This document shows, piece after piece, positions 28,401 to 36,300 of a DNA stretch of 41,866 nucleotides. Both the position numbers and the translations under genes were made by a program. The stretch covers positions 1-41,866 of the forward strand of contig DATGGU010000069.1 in the NCBI GenBank assembly GCA_035308365.1, given 5' to 3'. The notes beneath the pieces are model-generated. The model saw only the letters and a program-made list of their open reading frames with translations, did no database searches and was not told where the DNA came from. Position 1 is the stretch's first letter; each line of letters starts with the position of its first letter. The DNA is from PALSA-505 sp035308365 (lineage in GTDB: Bacteria; Actinomycetota; Actinomycetes; Streptosporangiales; Streptosporangiaceae).

Positions 28401-30943
28401 CCTTGGCGTCTGCCGGCGGCCTCCCCGGCCGGTTCGTGCACGCCTGGGCGCTGGCCGGCGACCCGGCCGGCCTTGACGTGTCCGCCGCGTGGGAGGCGCA
28501 GGAGCACGGGTTCCTCAGCCTGTTGCGGCTTGCCCAGGCCATCGCCGCGGCCCGGTCCACAACACCCTGGGCGCCATCGCTGGATGTGCTCGTCACCGGG
28601 ACCGAGGACGTCCGCGGCGATGATCTGACCCGCCCGGAGCACGCCACCACCGCCGGGATCACCCGGGTGGTGCCGTTGGAGCTGCGCGAGCTCACCGCGC
28701 GCCGCATCGACCTCGACCCCAGCGGTACCCCGATGCCGGATCTGCTCAGTGAGCTGGCCGCCCCGGCGGAGCACGAGACGACGGCGCTGCGCGGCGGCCG
28801 CAGGTGGGTGCGCGAGTTCTCCCCCATGCCGCTCCCGGCCGCTGAAGACGCCGTTGGCCTGCGGCACCGCGGCCGGTACCTGATCACCGGCGGTCTCGGC
28901 GGCATCGGCCTTACCCTGGCCGCCGAGTTCGCGCGGCGGGTCCAGCCGCGGCTGGTGCTGCTGTCCCGGACCTTGCTTCCGCCACGCGAAGAGTGGGACT
29001 CGGCCGTCGCGGCGGAGGCGGGCGGCCGGGCCGCCCGGGTGATCAACGCCATCAGGCAGATGGAACGCGACGGTGCCGAGGTGACGGTCATCGCCGCCGA
29101 CGTCGCCGACCCCGAGGCCATGCACCGCGCCGCGGGCCTGGTGGCGGCGCGGCTGGGTGGGCTGGATGGGCTGATCCACGCCGCAGGCGTGCCCGGCGCC
29201 GGCCTGGCCGAGGTCAAACAGGAGCAGGCGGCCAGGTCGGTGCTCGCGCCCAAGCTCACCGGGACGCTGACGGTGCTGGCGGAGTTCGGCGGCATGACCG
29301 AGGACTTCGTCGCACTGTGCTCGTCGGTGACCGCCCTGGCGGGCGGAGTGGGGCAGGCGGATTACTGCGCCGCGAACGCGTTTCTCGATGCCTGTGCCCG
29401 CTCTGCTTCCGTTGCCGGAACCGGCAGTGGGCTGCGGGCCCGGGTCGTGTCGCTCAACTGGGGCGGCTGGGACGAGGTCGGCATGCTGGCGGAGGCGGTC
29501 GCGTGGCCGGCGTCACAGCCGGAACGGCGGTCGCGACTGGACCACCCACTGCTCACGGCCTGCGTCAGTAGCGGCGGCTCGCACCGCTGCTACGGCAAGG
29601 TCTCGGCGAGCAGCCACTGGGTGCTCGACGAGCACCGGATCGGCGGCGTGCCCGTGCTGCCGGGAACGGCGCACCTGGAGGCGGTCCGGGCGGCGGTCAG
29701 CCACGCAGACCAGGCGGCCTCCGCGGGCAGCGGGGTGGTGCTGCGGGACGTGGTCTTCCTCGAACCGCTGAGGGTGCCGGATGCCGCTGAACTGTCGGTG
29801 CAGTTCGACGGCGAGGACTTCCGGCTGACCAGCGGCGGGCGGACCTTCTCTGTGGGCAGCGCGTCCACCGGCGAGCCAGGGCCAGGGCAGACCGTGGACC
29901 TTGCCGCCATCCGCGCCCGCTGCCGGCCGGCCGCCGCGGCCTGGCGGACCGGCCGCACCAGCGTGGTCACGTTCGGCGGGCGATGGGACTGCCTGCGGCA
30001 GGTGTGGGTGGGCGACGGCGAGGAACTTGCGCTGATCGAGGCGCCCACGCAGGTGGCGGCCGAGCTGGGCCGCTGGGGGCTGCACCCGGCGCTGCTCGAC
30101 GTCGCGACCGCGTTCGGCATGAACAACCGGGAAGGCGCGTACCTGCCGTTGAGCTACGGCCGGGTGGTGGTGCGCGCGCCGCTGCCCGCTCGCTGCTACA
30201 GCTACCTGCGCCAGGAGGCGTCCGGCGGCGGAGTGCTGTCGGCCAGCATCACGATCTGCGACGAGGACGGCCGCGAGATCGTGGGCATCTCCGACTTCAC
30301 CATGCGCTTGGTGGACCCGGCTGCGGCCGGGGAACCGGCGGATGCCAGCGCCGTGCCCGCCTCCCGGCCCGGCCGGCCCGCGCCTGAGCCGGGTCAGTCA
30401 ACCACTGCGCCCGGGCAGCCGATACCAGGGCTGGCCCGGCCGTCCCGCGGGCTGATCCGGCCCAGCGACGGTGCCGATGCGTTCCGCCGGGTGATAGCGG
30501 CACACCTGGGCCCGCAGGTTGCGATCACGACCGTCCCGGTACCACAGATGGCCGCCAGGATCCGGCGGGATGCGGCCGCCGGACCGGACCCGGCCACCGC
30601 CGCCGGGACCTCGTCAACTCCGGCGCGGACCGTCCCGCCGGACGCCAGCCTGGAAGACGTGCTGGCCGGCGTGTGGGCCGATGTGCTCGGGACCGGGCCG
30701 GTCGGCCCGGACGACGACTTCTTCGACCTCGGCGGCAACTCACTGGTCGCCGTCTCGCTGATCGAGAAGGTGCGGAAGGCGATCGGTGTCCGGCTGCCAA
30801 TGCGGATCCTGTTCCAGGAGCCGACGGTGGCCGGCATGGCCTCGCACGCCCGGGGCCTGCTCGGCGACACGGCGCAGTCGCGGCAGGAAACCGGCGCAGC
30901 GTCCGAGGGCACGATCCCGGTGATCCCGCGGGTCACCCGTTGA
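25424..30943 (+). CDS. Type I PKS module, KS-AT-KR-DH-PCP
   Basis: An 1839-residue PKS. TTG 25424 is preferred because GAGGAGG (25411-25417) lies six bases before it; the TTG at 25409 has no such site. The KS (about 10-435) is complete, with Cys182 (HTACSTSL), EAHGTGT and KSNFGH. The AT (about 540-830) has Ser637 (GHSIGEY) and HAFH at 733, typical of malonyl-CoA specificity. The KR (about 1150-1330) has GGLGGIG and the Ser/Tyr/Asn set (SSVTALAGG, GQADYCAAN). The DH (about 1375-1640) has His1404 in HRIGGVPVLPG and HPALLD, but not the usual Gln four residues later. The carrier Ser is 1773 (DLGGNSL). The KR before DH order is uncommon in modular PKSs. It should add one malonate and reduce, perhaps dehydrate it. 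Its stop overlaps the second LanB-like gene. Confidence 0.95.
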   Translation: MTHSQPTGVEPIAIVGMAARVPGAGDLSQFWNNLLDGVESVTFFDDGEQRARGASEAELADPEFVRAAPVLAQMEYFDAGLFGMTAREAELADPQLRIFLELAHTVLGDAACDPARYPGEIAVYAGSGADEYKWLNLRRNSRIAPAAGTLSVSVGNHPDYIATTVSYRLNLRGPSMTLHTACSTSLVAVHVACEALRAGECDMALAGGVCVELPHGKGYFSADGFTSSDGHCRPFDAKADGTIWGSGAGVVALKRLDGARADGDHIRAVILGNAVNNDGAAKVGFSAPSVEGQAEVIAQALGVAGIEPRSIGYVEAHGTGTALGDPIEVAALTRVYAAGTADRHWCGIGSVKSNFGHLSQAAGVVSLIKAALAVEHGLIPPTINFTQLNPAIEFDSGPFYVVTSLSGWDAAQEPRRAAVSSFGIGGTNAHVILEQAPGGQRNGERPRRAEVLRVSANTGEALAASVARLAGHLTAQPGLELGPVAHTLRVGRPQYPCRAFVVADSIPDAASALRDAKRLATARVADPAPGFGLLFSGQGSQYPGMGAELYREEPVFAAAVDECCELLRGDGVDIRAVMWPPAATEAGGGETAGTAADAAARLDDTRLAQPALFVIEHALATLWQSWEARPAAMIGHSIGEYVAATVAGVFTLPDALRLVTLRGRLMSSMPAGSMLAVQLDEDDLTPRLAGGVCLAAVNAPGMCVVAGPTAEVTSLAKALRADGIKAKMLRTSHAFHSPMMEPIVAEFTAAVAATPRAAPQIPFVSNLTGDWITGEQATDPRYWAAQLRQPVRFGRCVATLAASGSWVLVECGPGRQLAGLAGMQLPGGGLRPLPSLPGPGEKLGDAQVLCRTVGRLWLAGVPVNEGTRAAGRRVPLPGYPYERTRYWIEPDLTAEVDAGDGDDRAAGPATARPVGEWFAVPAWRQEPPLPVATPAGRFAVFAAGPSGEQIASALRDAGASVVTIRPGSHFTEDADGWRIRASQREDYDALLAALASAGGLPGRFVHAWALAGDPAGLDVSAAWEAQEHGFLSLLRLAQAIAAARSTTPWAPSLDVLVTGTEDVRGDDLTRPEHATTAGITRVVPLELRELTARRIDLDPSGTPMPDLLSELAAPAEHETTALRGGRRWVREFSPMPLPAAEDAVGLRHRGRYLITGGLGGIGLTLAAEFARRVQPRLVLLSRTLLPPREEWDSAVAAEAGGRAARVINAIRQMERDGAEVTVIAADVADPEAMHRAAGLVAARLGGLDGLIHAAGVPGAGLAEVKQEQAARSVLAPKLTGTLTVLAEFGGMTEDFVALCSSVTALAGGVGQADYCAANAFLDACARSASVAGTGSGLRARVVSLNWGGWDEVGMLAEAVAWPASQPERRSRLDHPLLTACVSSGGSHRCYGKVSASSHWVLDEHRIGGVPVLPGTAHLEAVRAAVSHADQAASAGSGVVLRDVVFLEPLRVPDAAELSVQFDGEDFRLTSGGRTFSVGSASTGEPGPGQTVDLAAIRARCRPAAAAWRTGRTSVVTFGGRWDCLRQVWVGDGEELALIEAPTQVAAELGRWGLHPALLDVATAFGMNNREGAYLPLSYGRVVVRAPLPARCYSYLRQEASGGGVLSASITICDEDGREIVGISDFTMRLVDPAAAGEPADASAVPASRPGRPAPEPGQSTTAPGQPIPGLARPSRGLIRPSDGADAFRRVIAAHLGPQVAITTVPVPQMAARIRRDAAAGPDPATAAGTSSTPARTVPPDASLEDVLAGVWADVLGTGPVGPDDDFFDLGGNSLVAVSLIEKVRKAIGVRLPMRILFQEPTVAGMASHARGLLGDTAQSRQETGAASEGTIPVIPRVTR

Positions 30944-33327
30944 CCGCCGCTCACCCGGTCGTGGCCGGGGCGCCGGCTCCGGGAGCCCGGCCGGCCAGCA
31001 CGGGCCCGCCCGCCGAGTCACACCTCGTCCCGGTGGCCGGGACGGGCTGGCACGCCTGGCGCTGGGCACTGCTCCGGTCGGCCGGCTTCCCCGCCGACGG
31101 GGTCGGCCGCCTCGGGGCGCCCGGGTGCGCCCAGGCGGCCGACGGCTTCCTGGCCGGTGCGGCGGATGAGGCGGTGTTCGGCGAACAGTTCGCCGGTGCG
31201 ACCGCCGCGATCGCCCAAGCGGTACACGACATCGCCTGCGACCCCTCCTTCCGTACCGCGGTGACCTGGCAGAACCCAGGTGCCGCCGCGGCCGTGGCGG
31301 CCACCGCGGCAACCGGCCCAGGGCCGCGGCGCACGGCCGGGGTCCGGCGCCGCGAGGAACTCATCGGGAAGTACTGGCAGCGTTACTGCGCCAAGAACGA
31401 CACGATTGGGTTCTTCGGCCCGGTCTGCTGGGTCAGTCTCGACCCGGCCGGCCCGCCCGTGCGCGGCCACCATGGTCCATCCCTGGTGCGCCAGGCGCAC
31501 GTGTTCTTTGAGCGCTGGGCGCTGGCCGCCTTCGCCGAGCAGATCGCCGCCGACCCGGCCGCCAGGCCGTCGCTCCCGCTGTCGCTTTACCCCGGCGACA
31601 GCCTGGCCGGCGGCCGGCTGATGCGACCGTCCGGGCCACCGGAAACGCTCTCCGGCGCCGAGCGCGAACTGCTCGCCCACGCCGACGGGAGGCGTCCCGC
31701 ATGGGAGGTGGCGCGCCAGCTCACCGGCGCGCAGCCCGGCTGGTTCCGGCGCGAAGCCGACGTCTACGCGCTGGCCGGGCGCGCCGCCGAACGGGGCATG
31801 CTGCGCTGGGGCATCGATCTCCCGATGAACCTGACCGCCGAGGCGGCGCTGCGCGAGCATATCGAGCGCATCGCCGACCCGGCGGCCAGGGCCCGCTTCG
31901 GTGCCGCGTTCGGGCGGCTGCAAGCGGCGCGGGACGCGGTGGCCGCGGCCACGGCACCGGAGGAACTCGGCACCGCCCTGGCCCGCCTGGACGAAGAGTT
32001 CAGCAGCATTGCCGCCCACTCGCCGCGACGGAATCCAGGTGCCGCCTTCGGCGGGCGCACACCGTGCTACCTGGACACCACCCGGGATCTCGACTTGACG
32101 TTGGGCGGGGCGGTCCTCGCCAAGCTGGCACCGCTCGAGCCGCTGCTGTTGTCCGCGCGCTGGCTCACAGCCGAGGTCGCATCGGCCGCGCAGGAGGTGA
32201 TCGCGGAGATCTACCGCGACCTGGCGGCCGGTGCGGGCACCGCCGAAGTCCCGTTCTCGCAACTGTGGTTCCTCGCGCTGGGCCCCCTGCTGGGCGAGGA
32301 CGCGGTGCCGGAAAGAGTGATATCGGAGTTCACCAGCCGCTGGTCCGCCGTGCTCGGCCTGGCCGAGGTCCCCGCCGCGACCAGCAAGCTCAGCTTCAGC
32401 GCGGCCGAACTCCTTGCCGTGGTGCGGCAGACGTTCCCGGCCACCGGCCCCGGCTGGGCGGCGGCCCGCATCCACAGCCCCGACCTGCATATCTGCGCGC
32501 CGTCGTGGGACGCGGTGCAGCGGGGCGAGTTCACGGTCGTGCTCGGTGAGCTGCACATCGGCCTCGCCGCGTTCGACACTCATTTCTTCACGCTCGGCCA
32601 CCCGTCGCCCGGCGAGCTCACGGCCGCGATGCTGGCCGACGTTCCTGGCAGCCGGGTGCGGTTGCTCACCCCCGACGACTGGCCGCGATTGAGCGCACGT
32701 TACGCCGAGTGGATGATCGGCGCCGGCGACATCCAGCTCGGCTTCGCCGGCGGCCCTGGCGCAGAGCCCGCCCGGCTCGTTCCGGTGACCGCGCTCACGG
32801 CCGTCCCCGGCGACGGCGGGCTGGAGGTGCGGGCCGGCGACGGTCGCCGGTGGCCGGTCATCGACCTGTTCGCCGGCCTGCTGAGCATGCGTGTGTTCGA
32901 CGCGTGGAAGCTCGCCGGGAGCCGGCCGCACACTCCCCGCGTCGACATCGACGGCCTGGTGGTCATCCGGGAAACCTGGCGGACCACCGTGGCCGGGACC
33001 GGGCTCGCCGCCGTCAGCGGCGAGCGGGAACGCTACCTGGCGGTGCGCGAATGGCGGCAACGCCTCGGGCTCGGCGACCGGGTCTTCGTCCTCATCGGCA
33101 CCGAGTCCAAGCCCTGCTACTTCGACCTGACAAGCCCGCTGTATGCCCGGATCCTGTGCGGGATGATCCGCTCCGCTCACCACCGTGGCGGGCCGGCGAC
33201 TCCGGTGACCATTACCGAGGTGCTGCCCGGCCCCGAGCACGCCTGGCTCACCGACGGTAACGGCACCCGTTACAGTTCCGAGCTCCGGCTGCACCTTCGT
33301 GATCCGCGGCGCGCCGGTTCCGGGTGA
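30940..33327 (+). CDS. LanB-type tRNA-dependent glutamylation-domain protein (copy 2)
   Basis: A 795-residue paralogue of the protein at 19438-21822. The start chosen is the TTG of a TTGA overlap with the PKS, which gives a length equal to copy 1; a GTG at 30961 is the alternative. Shared landmarks in order are VAGTGWHAW, LLRSAGFPADG, VTWQNPG, YWQRYCAKNDTIGFFGP, GGRTPCYLDTTRDLDL, HSPDLHICA, RETWRTTV, FVLIGTESKPCYFDLTSP and LPGPEHAWL followed by SELRL. As in copy 1 the SpaB_C elimination domain is missing. Two glutamylation-type proteins suggest two sites or two amino acids are modified, or that they form a pair. It is the last + strand gene of the cluster before a convergent junction. The family is secure; the partner and substrate are unknown. 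Confidence 0.9.
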   Translation: MTAAHPVVAGAPAPGARPASTGPPAESHLVPVAGTGWHAWRWALLRSAGFPADGVGRLGAPGCAQAADGFLAGAADEAVFGEQFAGATAAIAQAVHDIACDPSFRTAVTWQNPGAAAAVAATAATGPGPRRTAGVRRREELIGKYWQRYCAKNDTIGFFGPVCWVSLDPAGPPVRGHHGPSLVRQAHVFFERWALAAFAEQIAADPAARPSLPLSLYPGDSLAGGRLMRPSGPPETLSGAERELLAHADGRRPAWEVARQLTGAQPGWFRREADVYALAGRAAERGMLRWGIDLPMNLTAEAALREHIERIADPAARARFGAAFGRLQAARDAVAAATAPEELGTALARLDEEFSSIAAHSPRRNPGAAFGGRTPCYLDTTRDLDLTLGGAVLAKLAPLEPLLLSARWLTAEVASAAQEVIAEIYRDLAAGAGTAEVPFSQLWFLALGPLLGEDAVPERVISEFTSRWSAVLGLAEVPAATSKLSFSAAELLAVVRQTFPATGPGWAAARIHSPDLHICAPSWDAVQRGEFTVVLGELHIGLAAFDTHFFTLGHPSPGELTAAMLADVPGSRVRLLTPDDWPRLSARYAEWMIGAGDIQLGFAGGPGAEPARLVPVTALTAVPGDGGLEVRAGDGRRWPVIDLFAGLLSMRVFDAWKLAGSRPHTPRVDIDGLVVIRETWRTTVAGTGLAAVSGERERYLAVREWRQRLGLGDRVFVLIGTESKPCYFDLTSPLYARILCGMIRSAHHRGGPATPVTITEVLPGPEHAWLTDGNGTRYSSELRLHLRDPRRAGSG

Positions 33328-33370
33328 GCCAGGCTGGCTGCTCCCGGTTGGTGCCGCCGGGTTCGTGGGG
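33328..33370. terminator. Convergent gene junction with weak inverted repeats
   Basis: The last cluster gene (+) and the sacsin-like gene (-) end 43 bases apart. A palindromic AGCCAGGCTGGCT starts at the TGA (33327-33339) and a CCGGG-type stem (CCCGG at 33343, CCGGG at 33357) follows. They may form a shared transcription end. The stems are short and lack a T tract, so this is only a candidate. It is also the natural right edge of the biosynthetic cluster. Confidence 0.35.
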
Positions 33371-36300
33371 TTAATGGCCGGACGGCAGATCGGGGTCCAG
33401 GTCGGCCTCGGCGAGCAGGCGGGTAGCCTCGCCGGGATCCCGCAGCAGAGCGGCGAGCAGATGCCGGAGTGGCCATCTGCCCGAGGCCCAGGCCAGCCCG
33501 CGAGCCAGGCCGCCGGGCCCGGCCGCGTGCACGGCTCCACCGGTGTAACGCCACGGCACGGAGATCCCATCCACGACGAGCCTGTCATGGGCTTCGTAGG
33601 TCGCGGGAGCGCCGGGCAGCACCGCGGACACGATCGCGGGAACCGGGCGGCGCTGCGGTGACGATTCGACCAGGCCGCTGACTTCCTCCGAGACCAGCGG
33701 CAGATCCAGCAGGTCAGCGAGCCGCTCGGCCCGGTCGTAGGGTGCCAGCACCAGGGGGCGGGCGGACACCAGCGGCCAGAGATCGGGGGTGTCGAGGACC
33801 AGCGCGTCCCCGGCGCCGGCCACGACGACCTTCTCTCCCTGTACCGCGCGGACCTGGTCCGGCGCAGTGGCCTGTGGGACGGCTGCGAGCGCGGCCCACA
33901 GGAGCCGCAACTGCGCCCGGGTCACCGTCCGCGCCGGGTCGGCCAGACGGTCGAGCAGCTCGTCAGCCCCGCCCGGCTCGTCGAGCAGTACGGCAACCGA
34001 GGTCCGCACGCCAAGTGCGCGGGCCACCGCCGGGTCCACGGTGAGAACGACCTCGTCGTACAGGCCCGCGAGCAGCGGATCCGCGTCGGCGGCCCGCACG
34101 TCGGCGGCCCGGTGACCACCGAGGACCGGATGGTGCCGGAGCCACCAGGCGGTATAGGACGGCACGTCGGCGTGGCGGCCGTCGGCGAGCAGCACCCGGG
34201 TGGGCTCGACGATCGCCGCCCGCAAGGCTGGCTCGGCGAGCATGTCCAGCGCCCGCGGCCAGCGCGCCGGGTCGACAAGCTCGAGGTCGCGGACTGCCAG
34301 AACTTCGGCCGCCACCGGCGGTACGCCACCGGCCGGCAGCCGGGCGCAGGTGTCGGCCGCCCAGTCCTCGGCGCCGTCCAGGTCGAGGCCGGGATCATCG
34401 AGGGCAACGTCTTCGGCGGCCAGCAGGCCGAATGAGGACAGCACGCCAACCGCTTCGAGCGTCGCGGCGCTGTGCCGGCCGAGCACCGCCGGGCTGAGGA
34501 TGCCGAACGGCGTGTCAGCGGCGACCACCCCGGCCAGCGGCCCGTCCGGGAACAGCAGCTCACCCGCCGGATACCAGTCGCCGTCGGCGCCCGGCAGCGC
34601 CAGGCCGGCCAGCCAGGGCAGCTCCCCCGGCCGCAGGTGCGCGGCCGCGACCAGGCTGAGCACCGCTTCGGCAATCGGGCCGGGATCGTCCTCGTCGTAC
34701 GATGCCTCGACCGCCGCGCGCACGGCCGGGTCGGCGAGGACACCCCGCGGCGTAGCCTCAATCGCGCCCAGCCGGGCAAGCAGCGGGTGCACCGCGCCGG
34801 GATGTACGACGCGCACGCCCAGCGGCCGCAGCCGGCCGGCCTGCTCCACCCCCGGCCCCGGCAGCAGCAGTCCACGCGGCCCCCGTACCAGCCGCCCGTC
34901 GGCGAGCGGCACCGGCAGCGCCCCGAGTTCACTCAGCTCGCCCGGATCCGCCCCGCCCAGCGCGTCGTACAGCCGCCGCCACCAGGCCGGGTCCCGGTCG
35001 AGCGAGGCGAGCATGTCGGCAAGCTCGGCCAGCCGGAGCTGCCTGACGCCGAGCACCGCGAAGGCGGGATGCCGGGCCGGACCGGTGACCAGGCCGTCCA
35101 GAACCGGCGCGAGGCAGCCGTCGAGGCCAGGGAGGTTCGCGTCCAGGATGACCGCGTCCCGCGGCCTGACCCGCGGGCCGCCAGGCCCGGCGGCGGGCAG
35201 GAACGCCGTATCCCGCAGCCGCGCCAGTATCGCGCGGCGCACCCGCGCGTCCAGCTCGCCCGAGGCGACCGGACCCGGAACCAGATCGAGCAGGCCGGGT
35301 CCCGGCGCGAGGCCGGGCATCAGGCGGGCGTAGACCTCGGCGGCCCGGTCAACGAGGAAGTCGGTGAGCGGCCCGGGCGCGACGTGACGGCGGTCAGGAC
35401 TGAGCGGAAACGAGGCGAGCAGCAGCGCCGGGAGACCCAGCGGCTCATCCGTCGGCGTCGGCGCATGCACCACGCCACCCACCCCATCCGGCAGACGGCC
35501 GGCCGGCGTATCAAGACCAGGCCCGCCCGCCGGCCCGCCCCCGGCTGCACCAGGCAAACCAGCAGCCGGCGGGTCGAGAGCAGACGGCCCGTCCACCGGC
35601 GCCAGCGGGCCACCAAGCCCGTTAGGCAGACGGCCGGCCGGCGTATCGAGACCAGGCGGCTCATCCGGCGGCAACGGCGCGGGCGCGACCTCATCGGGCA
35701 GGCGGCGGGCCGGCGTACCGGCTGGCTCGCCACCCGGAGCGACCGGGACCGCCCAGCGGACGGACCAGGAGGGGCGGGCGCGTTCCTCGGCGGGGCGGTC
35801 GGCCAGGAGCCGCGGATCGGCCTGGCCGGCGGCGGCTGCGGTGCGCCAGCGGGCCGCCGCGCCGTCGACGGTTATCGTGACGCCGTTTCCGTCGCGCGCC
35901 GCGGTGAGTATCCGGGGCGCGCCGTCGGCCTCGATCTCGATGGTGGCGAGGGCAGGCAGCGCGATCAGGAGCGCGGGGCCGGTCTCGGCGAGCAGCCGCC
36001 GGATGAGCTGGCCGGCGGCATCGTCCCGCAGGGGCAGCGTGACGGCTGTCGCGAAACCCTCGGGAGGCGCGCCGTCGGCGGCGAACGGCAGCCGCAGCAC
36101 CGGGACGTGTCCCGACCGAAGGCCGAACTCGCCGGCCAGCTCGGGAATCCGCCGGACCAGGTCAGCGGCGGCACGGCGGGACCAGGTCACCGCGCCGGTG
36201 AGCGAGCAGATGCGAGGCTCGTCGCTGACCGCGACCGCGGCAGCGAAACCCACACCGAACCTGCCGACCATCTCGCGCGCCTGCCTCCCGGCCGTCTCTA

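Noticed and set aside
19438..33327. Ordinary lanthipeptide cluster
   Set aside because: No precursor peptide, LanC cyclase, leader peptidase or elimination domain was found, and the LanB-like genes are coupled to PKS genes.
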